A stretch of DNA of 38,628 bases from Lachnospiraceae bacterium (lineage in GTDB: Bacteria; Bacillota; Clostridia; Lachnospirales; Lachnospiraceae): contig JAILHY010000190.1 of the NCBI GenBank assembly GCA_024695575.1, positions 1 through 38,628 of the forward strand. The letters run 5' to 3'. Both the position numbers and the translations under genes were made by a program. Positions 1-8,955 of this stretch are shown piece by piece (the first letter of the stretch is position 1; every line of letters starts with the position of its first letter). The notes below the pieces were generated by a model, which worked only from the letters and a program-made list of their open reading frames with translations, was not told where the DNA came from and did not search any database.

Positions 1-1747
1 TGGCCTGAGCCTCAAACATGCGGGAGTAGATACCGTCCTTAATGTGCTCAAGCTCGGCATGAGTACCGTATTCCGCAATATGACCCTCCGAGAATACCGC
101 GATATGATCACAGAACTGACAGCTTGAAAGTCTGTGTGAAATGTAAAATGCAGTCTTTCCTCCCACCAGAGAATTAAACTGTTTGTAGATCTCGTATTCC
201 GCAATGGGGTCAAGGGCAGCCGTAGGTTCATCAAGTATTACCACAGGCGCATCCTTGCAAAGAGCCCTTGCTATGGCGATCTTCTGCTGTTCGCCGCCCG
301 AAGGCTCCACACCCTCTTCGTCAAAGAACTTGAATATATTGGTGTCAACGCCCTTTGGAAGCTTATCCACGAAATCGTGAAGGCCCACTCTGTCCGTAAG
401 CGCGTTTACATCCTTTTCTTTATCGGTGAATGCGATATTCTCCGCAACGGAAAAAGCAAAGAGCTTGAAGTCCTGGAATACGGGTGCAAACTGCTCCATA
501 TACTGCTCGTAGTCATATTCCCTGATATCGACTCCGTCTAACAGGATCTCGCCCTCCGTGGGGTCATACAGGCGGCACAAGAGCTTAATAAACGTGGTCT
601 TTCCCGCACCGTTAAGTCCCACTATGGAGAGATGTTCTCCGGGGGTGATCTTAATGCTTACATCATCCAGCACCTTCCTGTCCGTCTTGGGATATGCAAA
701 AGAAACATGCCTGAACTCTATTTCATGCTCTTTCTTTTCCACGGGGCGTGTTCCCTTGGTAAGGGCCTCGGGATAGTTCATGAAGACAACATATTCGTAG
801 GCATAATTGCAGCGCTTTACAAGTTCGGTCACGCTGTTTACCATGCCTCCTATGCTGTTGTTAAGCCCGGTCTCGGCAGCGATAAGCTGGGTAAAGGTAC
901 CTACGCTTATAAACTTGCGTATTGCAAGAAGTGCCACGTAGATATAGGCAAAAATGCTCCTTACCAAAGCTAATAGAGTGCTTGCAAGATCGTAGCGTGC
1001 GCTTATCTCGCCCTGCCATTTCCAGTGTTCGTTACTCTTTCTGGTGTTTTCCTTCCAGGAATCAAGCATTAATCCCTTGGCGTTATACAGACGGATATCC
1101 TTACCGTATCTTGGATCCACGGTTTCCCATCCGAAGTAACCAAAGAGTCTGTTGACCTTGGAAAGCTTTGCGAAAGCCTCTATGCTTACTTTGTTAAGCT
1201 TTGAAACAAACAGTGCGTTGACAGCGGAATAAACGGCCATTACCAGCAAAAGTATGGGCGCGTGCAACGCGATCACGGTTATATAACCAACAGCCTTAAA
1301 CAGGTTTCCGAGGAAATTGAAAAACTGATCGGAAACCCCGTGAACTCCGCCTGAATACCACTCCATTCCCGTGGTGGCCTTCTCGATCTGCTCTAAGGCT
1401 TCTTTGTCCTCGGTGAGCTGGAAATCAAGCTCCATCACGTGTCTTCCGATGAGAACGCTGAAATATCTTTCAAGGCGGGTGCTGTACCTGTTAATGAAGT
1501 TGTTGCAAAGATCATTTCCTATCTGGCAGAGAGCCTCTCCGGCAACCAGTATGACTGCCAGAGTGATAAGCCTTTTGACATCTCTGTTTCCCACTATCTC
1601 ATCAACAATGAGAGGGGATATGAACAGCGCGATGAAGGGCATAGCCGTAGTAATGATCAGCCTTAACACCTTAAGCACAAAGAAACCGGGATATTTCCTC
1701 GCTGTGGTTCCAAACAGCACTTTGATAACGGAGATAACCTTACGCAT
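1..1747 (-). CDS. ABC transporter, fused permease/ATPase half-transporter (3' end cut by window)
   Basis: This is the second of two adjacent half-size ABC exporters. It begins at ATG 1747, and the overlap ATGCGTAA with the stop of the upstream ABC gene implies translational coupling. About 582 codons lie in the window. The frame is still open at base 1, but the last residues (GIYSRMFEAQA) match the usual ABC exporter C-terminus, so only a few residues should be missing. The N-terminal half is a six-helix type permease. The ATPase half shows Walker A VGLNGAGKT near 596-622, a C-loop reading PSGGEQQK (Pro where Leu is usual), Walker B VVILDEPTAALD and H-loop SHR. The Walker B glutamate is present. 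By family knowledge it should form a heterodimer with its neighbour and export a lipid, peptide or drug; the substrate cannot be read from sequence. Confidence 0.93.
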   Translation of the reverse strand, partial: MRKVISVIKVLFGTTARKYPGFFVLKVLRLIITTAMPFIALFISPLIVDEIVGNRDVKRLITLAVILVAGEALCQIGNDLCNNFINRYSTRLERYFSVLIGRHVMELDFQLTEDKEALEQIEKATTGMEWYSGGVHGVSDQFFNFLGNLFKAVGYITVIALHAPILLLVMAVYSAVNALFVSKLNKVSIEAFAKLSKVNRLFGYFGWETVDPRYGKDIRLYNAKGLMLDSWKENTRKSNEHWKWQGEISARYDLASTLLALVRSIFAYIYVALLAIRKFISVGTFTQLIAAETGLNNSIGGMVNSVTELVKRCNYAYEYVVFMNYPEALTKGTRPVEKKEHEIEFRHVSFAYPKTDRKVLDDVSIKITPGEHLSIVGLNGAGKTTFIKLLCRLYDPTEGEILLDGVDIREYDYEQYMEQFAPVFQDFKLFAFSVAENIAFTDKEKDVNALTDRVGLHDFVDKLPKGVDTNIFKFFDEEGVEPSGGEQQKIAIARALCKDAPVVILDEPTAALDPIAEYEIYKQFNSLVGGKTAFYISHRLSSCQFCDHIAVFSEGHIAEYGTHAELEHIKDGIYSRMFEAQA

Positions 1748-3626
1748 TGGCAGTCACCCCGCTTTCCATTGCATCCGGGCCTTCGCCTTCGGGATGCTCT
1801 CTGTAATACTGTGCCTGAACATTGAACATTTCGGCATATCTGCCGCTCTTTTCCATAAGTTCTTCGTGACTTCCGTACTCGACCATGGAGCCTTCGGAAA
1901 ACATTGCGACCCGATCACAGAACCTCGTGGACGCCAGTCTGTGTGAAATGTAGACAGCGGATTTTTCTCCGATCATCTCGTCAAATTTCTCGTACAAAGA
2001 CTGCTCCGCAATGGCATCCAAAGCCGATGTGGGCTCATCCAGCACCACGATCTTTGCGCCCTTGTAAAGAGCCTTGGCCAACGCAAGCTTTTGCTTTTCA
2101 CCACCGGAAAGGTCGATACCGTCATCCTCCACGATCTTGGTAAGAGGCGTATCAATGCCCTTAACAAGCCCCGCGATCCTTTCTTCAAGGCCTGCCTCGC
2201 AAGCAGCTTCCCTTGCCTTGTCGCTGTCAAGTCCTGCGCGTCCCGCCATGGCGATATTCTCAGACATGAGAAAAGCAAATATCTCAACATTCTGAAATAC
2301 GGGCGCAAACAGCTTATAGTAATCGGTGCGTTTATACTTGCGTATATCCGTTCCGTTTAATGTGATGTAGCCTTCCGTAGGGTCATAAAGCCTTAAAAGA
2401 AGCTTGATCATGGTGGTCTTGCCCGCTCCGTTGAGACCCACCACCGCCAGTTTCTCACCGGGGCGGATCTTCACATTAAGGTGGGAAAGCGCATCCTTGT
2501 CGGACTTTAAGTATCTGTAGCTTACATCGTGAAACTCGATCTCGTAACTGTCGGTTTCCGGTAAGGGTATACATTCTTTTTCATCATCGGCGATATCAAG
2601 TTCCACGAAGGAGCGGAAATCGTCGGTTTCAAGGGAAGCTCTCGAGTAATCACCAAACTTCTGAAGGAAAGTGATGAGTGCGCCGGAGAACGCCATGGAA
2701 AAAGAAAGGAACATGGTAAAGTTACCGACGGACATTCCCTTTTGAAGCACGGAAATATAGAGGACCGTATAAACAAGCCCCTTGATGACCATGCCCACAA
2801 GGCAGGTCACGAAATTGTATCTTAACCACAATCTGTGATGAAGGTCGTTCTTGTCGATGAAAACCTTGTTGATATCATTTAATTTGCCGGTTAGGAAATC
2901 CTTTAAGCCAAAGAGCCTTATATCCTTACCGAAGTCGAAATCCTGGGTAATGCGTTCCATATAATGGCGGCTTCGCCAGGAAGAAGAAAGTTCATCCCAA
3001 ACCAGTTTCTTATCAACCTTGTTGATGTGTCTGAAATAAAGGTACTGAAGTACCGTAAGCACCACCATGGCGATGATGAGTCTCGGATCAAGTACCGTAA
3101 CCGCAACGAATGTTACTATGACTGTGAGGCCGTTTTGGCAAAGGTCGGAAAGACCATGCATCATGCCCTCGACACCGTTCACGTTACCGCCTGTGGCCTG
3201 GCCGGCGCGCTCTGCCACGTCCATTACATCAGGCTTCTCTAAGAGCTCATACTTAAGCTCCATGACCTTGGCGATTCGCTCGGTGATCATATGCATACGT
3301 ACATTGATGAGCCTGTACCAGGTCTTGGAACCCGAAATTGTACCTCCGATGTTAAGAAGAAGGGCTATTCCTCCCGCAATAACAATAAGCCTGATAAGAC
3401 GGGCCTCAGCAGCCTCGCCCTCAGACGATTCGATTATGTCTATTACATATTTGCCGAATATTCCCCAGAAATATGAGATAACAGACCAGCAGACAACGCC
3501 CAGTGCCATCAGGAAGATTACCGATGGCTGATACTGGGCCATTTTCCTTATAATGTATTTGGTGTTGCTAAAAACCCCGAACTGCTTATGCAGCGGGTTA
3601 TCCTTGCTATCCTTGTACTCTGACAT
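1740..3626 (-). CDS. ABC transporter, fused permease/ATPase half-transporter
   Basis: A complete 628-residue half-transporter with an N-terminal membrane domain of roughly 330 residues and a C-terminal nucleotide-binding domain. Visible ATPase motifs are Walker A GLNGAGKTT, signature LSGGEKQK, Walker B IVVLDEPTSALD and the SHR H-loop, so the site looks catalytically complete. ATG 3626 is preceded by GAGGTTGAGGG, a clear ribosome binding site. Its end overlaps the start of the next ABC gene by 8 bp, and both proteins have the same build and similar C-termini, so a heterodimeric exporter is the likely product. The metallophosphoesterase gene ends only 30 bp upstream and is probably cotranscribed. 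The cargo is unknown. Confidence 0.94.
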   Translation of the reverse strand: MSEYKDSKDNPLHKQFGVFSNTKYIIRKMAQYQPSVIFLMALGVVCWSVISYFWGIFGKYVIDIIESSEGEAAEARLIRLIVIAGGIALLLNIGGTISGSKTWYRLINVRMHMITERIAKVMELKYELLEKPDVMDVAERAGQATGGNVNGVEGMMHGLSDLCQNGLTVIVTFVAVTVLDPRLIIAMVVLTVLQYLYFRHINKVDKKLVWDELSSSWRSRHYMERITQDFDFGKDIRLFGLKDFLTGKLNDINKVFIDKNDLHHRLWLRYNFVTCLVGMVIKGLVYTVLYISVLQKGMSVGNFTMFLSFSMAFSGALITFLQKFGDYSRASLETDDFRSFVELDIADDEKECIPLPETDSYEIEFHDVSYRYLKSDKDALSHLNVKIRPGEKLAVVGLNGAGKTTMIKLLLRLYDPTEGYITLNGTDIRKYKRTDYYKLFAPVFQNVEIFAFLMSENIAMAGRAGLDSDKAREAACEAGLEERIAGLVKGIDTPLTKIVEDDGIDLSGGEKQKLALAKALYKGAKIVVLDEPTSALDAIAEQSLYEKFDEMIGEKSAVYISHRLASTRFCDRVAMFSEGSMVEYGSHEELMEKSGRYAEMFNVQAQYYREHPEGEGPDAMESGVTANA

Positions 3627-3656
3627 TTACCCTCAACCTCAATGTTCCGGGTTCTC

Positions 3657-4547
3657 TCAATGCCCCGTCAATACTGATGTACGGAAGTCATCCTCAATAC
3701 TTCCGTCATCGAGGCGTACCCAAGTCTCAAACCCCTTTGGATCATCTTCGGAAAGAAGGATCACTCTGCCCCCATGCTTAAATCCCTCTTCACCGTATGT
3801 ATTATAACCCGTAGCTCTTCCGTAGCCAAGAAGAATGCTTTTATATACCCCGATATAATCGTTGATATGATCATGTCCCGCGAAAACCGCGCGAGTTACG
3901 CCGTCACTGACCATGCTCTCTGCCAGCCCCGTATTTACCTGGCTTGCGCAGATCCCTTCATTCTTGTGGCCCACATGCTTTCCGCGCCACGCTTCCTCAT
4001 ATTCCTGAAGCGGGATATGGAAAAAAGCAACTGCTCCTCCTGCATTCTCACGAACTTTGGACTCATACCATTTTATCTGGGACTCCTTTATGAAATCGTA
4101 ACCCTCTTCACTGTTTCCGTTTAGATAGTTTCCCGAATCAATGAGCATAAGTCTCCACACGATCTTACCGCTTTCGTCCGTAATGTCGACAACATGATTG
4201 CCTACGCCGGCTCCTGCGGTTTGATCATCATAGGCAAGGCACCCCGGAAGCTTGACTACTTCCTTAAATAGCTCTGCCCTGTTTCCGATCTCCTCATCGT
4301 CGTGGTTTCCGAATACGAAGGTCCAGGGAATCCCATAACCTGCTATAAGACCGAAGATCTCCGGAACCATTTTGATGTTTCCTTCACCGTACACCGTATC
4401 ACCTGTCAGCACGATAAGATCAGGTCTTTCCCATTCAATAAGCTTTTTTACCAGATTCGCAGTCTTTCTGTCGGTTTCGTTTCCTTCGACATAATGAATA
4501 TCCGTAAGCTGCAGGATCTTAAGTGTGCCATTCTTTGTAAATCTCAT
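3657..4547 (-). CDS. Calcineurin-like metallophosphoesterase
   Basis: A 296-residue protein with the complete two-metal phosphoesterase set: DIH (residues 16-18), GDT (49-51), GNHD (80-83), a histidine in FFHIP and GHDH near residue 224. The order and spacing match the calcineurin-like family (Icc/DcpA-like and purple-acid-phosphatase-29-like members). There is no signal peptide, so it should act in the cytoplasm on a phosphomonoester or phosphodiester that the sequence does not identify. The start ATG follows GGGGGT seven bases upstream. A promoter with TTTACA and TATCAT boxes lies just before it. It is the first gene of a likely three-gene unit with the two ABC half-transporters, 30 bp apart, which hints at a shared job but does not prove one. 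Confidence 0.9.
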   Translation of the reverse strand: MRFTKNGTLKILQLTDIHYVEGNETDRKTANLVKKLIEWERPDLIVLTGDTVYGEGNIKMVPEIFGLIAGYGIPWTFVFGNHDDEEIGNRAELFKEVVKLPGCLAYDDQTAGAGVGNHVVDITDESGKIVWRLMLIDSGNYLNGNSEEGYDFIKESQIKWYESKVRENAGGAVAFFHIPLQEYEEAWRGKHVGHKNEGICASQVNTGLAESMVSDGVTRAVFAGHDHINDYIGVYKSILLGYGRATGYNTYGEEGFKHGGRVILLSEDDPKGFETWVRLDDGSIEDDFRTSVLTGH

Positions 4548-4582
4548 TTATTCTACCCCCTGAATAAGTATTTCGATTCACA

Positions 4583-4612
4583 ATGATATAGTGTAACGAA
4601 GTGCACTGTAAA
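4583..4612 (-). promoter_or_regulatory. Predicted sigma-A promoter of the phosphoesterase-ABC unit
   Basis: On the minus strand TTTACA (4607-4612) and TATCAT (4583-4588) are separated by 18 bp and lie about 35 bp before the phosphoesterase start. Each box differs from consensus at one base. No expression evidence is available. Confidence 0.5.
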
Positions 4613-4646
4613 TGGACATTTCACCTAAATCAGGTGGACATTTCAC
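4613..4646. repeat. Short direct repeat, 12 bp twice, 22-bp period
   Basis: TGGACATTTCAC occurs at 4613-4624 and again at 4635-4646. The second copy runs into the last codons and stop of the YhfC-type gene; the first lies just upstream of the -35 box of the phosphoesterase promoter. The two-helical-turn spacing would suit a tandem protein-binding site, but it could be chance or a slippage duplication. Confidence 0.4.
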
Positions 4647-5442
4647 TCGCGGGGGCTTCATTTAAGTATGCTCTCACAGTAAAGATTGCCATAACTATGG
4701 CATATACTCCCAAAAATGCTTCGACGACAACAGTCGATCCCGAGAATCTTTGAATAACCACCATAACACCGTCCATAAGCGCGTGCAGAGCAATGGCAAG
4801 TATCAGCAAAACAGGTTTAGACCCCGAAACCGCCCTGTATACGATATATGAGGCACAAATATGGAAGGTGATGGCGAAAATGCGCTCAAATCCTGCTGCC
4901 AGGAAAAGCACGGACGGAGAAAGCCATAAGGGCGATATCTGATTGAAAAACGCCGTCTTCGTGGCTTCATCCATTCCCGTCATGAGGACATTTCCGTTTC
5001 CGGTATTAAGTATTGCGATCATGGCAATGTTGGAAATGTAAGGGATTCCCACCAGAATGATGCTCTCGATACCGCCGTGGCCGATTCCGAACATGATAGA
5101 TTCTTTCTTGCCCGGTTTCTTTTTCATGATGAAACGCATCACGATATAACGGCCGCACTCCTCGAATATGCCTGCCGCAAGTCCTCCGTAGATCGGGTAA
5201 AAAGGAAAAGAAGTGAAGAACTCCGTTCCGGTGACCTGAAGGACAAGCCGGTGTACGAGAGCTTCGATAATAAGCGCAAATACCACAAAACATCCCGCAC
5301 CCCATAACGCGGAGATCATTTTGGTATTGGCCTTAACAGCCCAGATGACCAACAATGCGACGGGAAGCAGCAGCCCGATGGCAAGCGAGACTATCACGCA
5401 GACATTAGTGGCTGCCGGTACCCTGACAAATGAAAGATCCAT
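4630..5442 (-). CDS. YhfC-family (PF10086-like) intramembrane metalloprotease homologue
   Basis: A roughly 270-residue polytopic membrane protein with about seven hydrophobic segments. It carries the three motifs of the YhfC/CAAX-protease-like group: EECGRY in one helix, GIGHGGIES in the next, and HALMDG near the C-terminus. These Glu and His residues would form the active site in the membrane. The start is taken at ATG 5442 because GGGGGT lies seven bases before it; a TTG at 5463 in the same frame has no such site. The gene follows the xylanase/esterase by about 20 bp and is probably in the same transcript, a link with no obvious functional reason. Such proteases are known or suspected to process peptides or confer bacteriocin immunity; the substrate here is unknown. 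Confidence 0.85.
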   Translation of the reverse strand: MDLSFVRVPAATNVCVIVSLAIGLLLPVALLVIWAVKANTKMISALWGAGCFVVFALIIEALVHRLVLQVTGTEFFTSFPFYPIYGGLAAGIFEECGRYIVMRFIMKKKPGKKESIMFGIGHGGIESIILVGIPYISNIAMIAILNTGNGNVLMTGMDEATKTAFFNQISPLWLSPSVLFLAAGFERIFAITFHICASYIVYRAVSGSKPVLLILAIALHALMDGVMVVIQRFSGSTVVVEAFLGVYAIVMAIFTVRAYLNEAPASEMST

Positions 5443-5463
5443 GATAAATACCCCCTGATACAA

Positions 5464-7533
5464 TCATAATCTGTTTATCCAAGCAAAAGCAAGATCGGTC
5501 CAGTGACCCGCATCTTCCTTAAGGCTCATGTCTATTCCCATAGCCGGGAATTCGTTACCACCGAAGAACTGCTCCACAAGCTCAGTCTTCCGTTTATCTG
5601 ACACGTTGACGCCTTTTCCTTCTTTTACCGCAAAGGCCGCCCGCATGGTCTGTTCCATGGTGTAATCCCAATCCGCGGTCCAGCCTCTGAAGAAATCCTC
5701 ATTGGCAACAGAAAGACCGTGAACCCCCTTAGGAAATACATAGTGTGCAAAAGAAACCTTCTTTTGCCTTAAGGCCATTGCGAAAAGATAGCTGTTCTCG
5801 ACGGGAACCAGCGCATCGTCCTCCGTCTGCCAGATAAAGCAGGGAGGAGTGTTCTCGGTTACGTTCTTTTCAAGAGAGAAGTATTCAAGTTCTTCCTTCG
5901 AAGGCTCATAGCCGATGAGAGCATTGAAGGAATCTCTGTGAGCGAATTCACCCGATGTTATTACAGGATAGGAAAGGATCACTCCGTCAGGCCTGTTGGA
6001 AACCCTGTTAAGTGAAGGATCGGGATCCGTAATGTCATCGTAATGAACGGCTAAACTGCCGCAGACATGAGCCCCTGCGGAAAATCCGACTACAATGAGG
6101 CGTTTCCCGTCTACGTTATATTCGCAGGCATTATTCCTTATAAACCTCACCGCTCTTGAAATATCCTCCATGGGCTGTCTCTTAAGAGGAACCGACATGG
6201 TGATATCTGTAGTATATGTAAGAACAAAGGCGTTCATTCCCCTGTTGTAGAATTCCATTGCCGCCAGCTCGCCCTCGTGTGGGGTGCACATGCAGTATCC
6301 GCCTCCGGGAACCACCAGCATACAATCGCGCTTTTCATCATCGTTGTGAAGATAAGCGAAGATATTAGGCTTAAATCCGTAAGACGCCGCATAATCGTAT
6401 TCGCCTTCATTCCAGATATCCTTGCGAAAGCGCTTCATTGAAGGCTCCTGCATTCCGGTAACCTTGTAATCCTCCTCAGGGTACCCGGGCTCCCACTTAT
6501 CGATATCCCCGGCGGGAACCACTGTTTCCAGCACAGCGTAGTAGGCTTCTTTGGCCTCGCACTTCCCACGGAAAAGAAGGGGATAACTTGTCTCTCTTCG
6601 AAATCCCGTAAGCCAGCTGTCTTCATCCTTTAAATTCCAAAATGTCACGGATGTCACATTTGCTTTGCCGGATTTCACGGCATCAAGATAAATTTCAAAG
6701 AATTCTTTGTATCTCGTTGCCAGCCTGTGCATGGATTCCTCCGAAGGATCCGCGTTATGCATGTCAAGCTCGGTTATGTTTATCTTAAGACCCAGCGCAC
6801 CGTACATTTCAAGAGCTGTGCGGTATCTGCCAAGATCTGGATGATCCATGAGAAGGTGGGACTGCATTCCCATTCCGTCAACGAGATTCTTTTCCTTAAG
6901 AGGCTTAAGTATGTTGGCGATGATGAAATCCCGCTTCCATTCCTCTGCCGTCTCATAATCGTTATAAAAAAGATCAACTCCGGGAGCCACGTATTTACGG
7001 GCAAATTCAAATGCCTTGATGACAAAATCCGTGCCAACCGTCTTTGTCCAGAATGATTTGCGGAAATCCCCTTCATCCACTGCCTCGTTCACAACGTCCC
7101 AGGCGTAGATAATACCGGGATATTCACTCTGAACAAACTCAAGAACTCCGCGGATGTAGTTTTCAAGGCGCGCAAGCATCTTATCCCTGTCAACATAGGG
7201 AAACATTTCATTATAGTGCTCGCGGAAGAACCACTTGGGCGTCTGGTTATGCCATACAAGCGTATGTCCCCGCATGGAAAGTCCGTTTTCTTTTGCAAAT
7301 TCGAGGTATGGGCGTGCCCTGTCGAAATTGAGGGCAGGGTTAAGATCATATTTGTCGGGATCAGCTTTGCATGCTTCCTTATCCAGAAAATACATGGGCT
7401 TCATGTCATTCTCTGCGGTAAAGCTGTTAAACTGAGCCTTAAGCAGTTTCATATCTGCTGGTGTGTGGAGATTCTTGCCTGATATGGCCGCACCGATCTT
7501 GAAATAAGGTTCGAAAGCTGATTTAAGATTCAT
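5464..7533 (-). CDS. Intracellular GH10 endo-xylanase fused to an alpha/beta-hydrolase esterase
   Basis: A 689-residue two-domain enzyme. Residues 1 to about 340 are a glycoside hydrolase family 10 barrel with TLVWHNQTPKWF, acid/base Glu150 in DVVNEA and nucleophile Glu255 in NITELD. Residues about 390 to 620 are an esterase/lipase-type alpha/beta hydrolase with an oxyanion GGGY (410-413), nucleophile Ser485 in GFSAG, acid Asp572 or Asp573 and His605 in GVHGL. That arrangement fits an acetyl-xylan or feruloyl esterase. A tail of about 65 residues follows. There is no signal peptide, so the protein should cut and de-esterify imported xylo-oligosaccharides in the cytoplasm. The start is placed at ATG 7533 because AGGGGGC precedes it by five bases; an upstream in-frame start at 7584 lacks one. 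A YhfC-type protease follows directly. Confidence 0.95.
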   Translation of the reverse strand: MNLKSAFEPYFKIGAAISGKNLHTPADMKLLKAQFNSFTAENDMKPMYFLDKEACKADPDKYDLNPALNFDRARPYLEFAKENGLSMRGHTLVWHNQTPKWFFREHYNEMFPYVDRDKMLARLENYIRGVLEFVQSEYPGIIYAWDVVNEAVDEGDFRKSFWTKTVGTDFVIKAFEFARKYVAPGVDLFYNDYETAEEWKRDFIIANILKPLKEKNLVDGMGMQSHLLMDHPDLGRYRTALEMYGALGLKINITELDMHNADPSEESMHRLATRYKEFFEIYLDAVKSGKANVTSVTFWNLKDEDSWLTGFRRETSYPLLFRGKCEAKEAYYAVLETVVPAGDIDKWEPGYPEEDYKVTGMQEPSMKRFRKDIWNEGEYDYAASYGFKPNIFAYLHNDDEKRDCMLVVPGGGYCMCTPHEGELAAMEFYNRGMNAFVLTYTTDITMSVPLKRQPMEDISRAVRFIRNNACEYNVDGKRLIVVGFSAGAHVCGSLAVHYDDITDPDPSLNRVSNRPDGVILSYPVITSGEFAHRDSFNALIGYEPSKEELEYFSLEKNVTENTPPCFIWQTEDDALVPVENSYLFAMALRQKKVSFAHYVFPKGVHGLSVANEDFFRGWTADWDYTMEQTMRAAFAVKEGKGVNVSDKRKTELVEQFFGGNEFPAMGIDMSLKEDAGHWTDLAFAWINRL

Positions 7534-7641
7534 ATTCTGCCCCCTTCCATCTGAGGTAAAGTTTATCATATTAAAGCAGTACATGTCATTGTTTTTTATC
7601 GAAAATTCAAGAATTATAGTTCCTTTTTCACGGTATCGCGA

Positions 7642-7647
7642 TATAAT
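7642..7647 (+). promoter_or_regulatory. Predicted -10 box of the antiporter gene (leaderless geometry)
   Basis: A perfect TATAAT ends six bases before the ATG of the antiporter, so the transcript would begin at or next to the start codon. No Shine-Dalgarno sequence is present. The -35 region (near 7619-7624) is poor. A 10-bp palindrome TATCGCGATA at 7634-7643 overlaps the box and could be an operator. Confidence 0.45.
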
Positions 7648-7653
7648 GGATCA

Positions 7654-8940
7654 ATGAGTATACTATTATTTCTGATTATAATCCTTGCTGTCATAGTTTT
7701 CATCGGGATACTGAATGAGCGTGTTTTCAAGCTTCAAAGTGACATCGCCCTCATACTGTTCACGGTGGTGATCTCTCTTTGCCTCCTTGTTGTGAAAGCT
7801 CTGGTTCCCGAAGGCAGCGTCACGGAATTCATTACAGGTCTTGGAAACTTCGGTTTCGAGGAATACCTGATGGACGGGGCACTTTGCTTCATGCTCTTTG
7901 CAGGGGCCGGCAAGGTCAACATGGGCAAGTTCAGACAGAACCTTCGCCCCATTTGCCTTCTGGCGCTTCTTTCCACCATGATCTCCTCCTTTGCCTACGG
8001 CGGACTTTTCTACCTTGTGGCAGTCTTGTTCAAACTTCCGCTTGATATCTGGACCTGCATTCTGCTTGGCTGCGTGGTGAGCCCCACAGACCCCATCGCC
8101 GCCACGGGCATTCTCAACAAGATCGGCCTTTCCAAGAACGTGTGCTCCGTCATCGAGAACGAATCTTTATTCAATGACGGAACCGGCGTTACCCTGTTTC
8201 TTTTTGTCAGATCCATCGTAGTTAACAGTGGCAAAAGCAACTTCTTTGTCCTGATCGGACGCGAGGTACTTGGTGCCGTGGCTGTTGCTTTCATCGTTTC
8301 GTTCCTGATGTTTGAACTCATGAAGCTTACCCGTGATCCCGTCAGATACATTCTTATCTCCCTGCTCACCGTATCCCTTGTTTACGTCATATGCGAGCAT
8401 TTGGGCTTTTCCGGCGTTATCGCTTCGGTTGTGTGCGGCATGTTCTTTTCCTACAAGATGGACAAAATGGAACGCCGCGTCATGATCGTGGATCCCAAGG
8501 ATTACTACCGGGATTTCTGGGATATCTTAGAGAGCATATTTAACGCCATACTCTTTGTCATGATAGGACTTTTGGTACTTGATGTTCAGTTAAGCGGCTT
8601 CATACTTGTTCTTTTGCCCGCATCCATCCTTATACTGATACTTTCAAGAGCCATCGGCGTATTTACAAGCAGCGTCATGACCGGCAGGCATTTACCCGGC
8701 AATTACAGCCTTTCGGAATTCGTTATTCTTATGACCTGGGCAGCCTTAAAGGGCGGATTATCCCTCGCACTTGCCATGGGCACGAAAGAATACCTGTCGC
8801 CTGAGATATACAACATTTTTATAAACGTAACTTACATTTCCATTTTCTTTACCGTGCTGATCCAGGGCCTTACCGTTGGCAAGGTCTACATGGGACTTGA
8901 GAAACACAAGCTTAACAGGCAAAAGAAAACAAAAATCTAA
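7654..8940 (+). CDS. CPA1 (NhaP-type) Na+/H+ or K+/H+ antiporter
   Basis: A 428-residue membrane protein with about twelve hydrophobic segments. It shows CPA1 hallmarks: SPTDPIAATGIL in the fifth to sixth helix region and NDGTGVTLF, with the ion-binding acidic residue in the ESLFNDGTG stretch, and a late WAALKGGLSLALA segment typical of the family. It exchanges cytoplasmic Na+ or K+ for protons. The ATG is only six bases after a perfect TATAAT and has no ribosome binding site. The next gene, 15 bp downstream, is a TrkA-like RCK protein that would bind NAD(H) and gate an ion transporter. No TrkH/KtrB channel lies nearby, so that RCK protein may regulate this antiporter. Confidence 0.93.
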   Translation: MSILLFLIIILAVIVFIGILNERVFKLQSDIALILFTVVISLCLLVVKALVPEGSVTEFITGLGNFGFEEYLMDGALCFMLFAGAGKVNMGKFRQNLRPICLLALLSTMISSFAYGGLFYLVAVLFKLPLDIWTCILLGCVVSPTDPIAATGILNKIGLSKNVCSVIENESLFNDGTGVTLFLFVRSIVVNSGKSNFFVLIGREVLGAVAVAFIVSFLMFELMKLTRDPVRYILISLLTVSLVYVICEHLGFSGVIASVVCGMFFSYKMDKMERRVMIVDPKDYYRDFWDILESIFNAILFVMIGLLVLDVQLSGFILVLLPASILILILSRAIGVFTSSVMTGRHLPGNYSLSEFVILMTWAALKGGLSLALAMGTKEYLSPEIYNIFINVTYISIFFTVLIQGLTVGKVYMGLEKHKLNRQKKTKI

Positions 8941-8955
8941 AAGCAGGAAAAACAT

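Noticed and set aside
1371-1946. A 191-codon plus-strand frame across the ABC gene overlap
   Set aside because: It is antisense to two ABC transporter genes with intact motifs; no domain is seen.
1-3626. An asymmetric heterodimeric ABC exporter with one degenerate ATP site
   Set aside because: Both partners keep the Walker B glutamate and the H-loop histidine. Only a C-loop Leu-to-Pro change in the second is odd, which is not enough to call a degenerate site.
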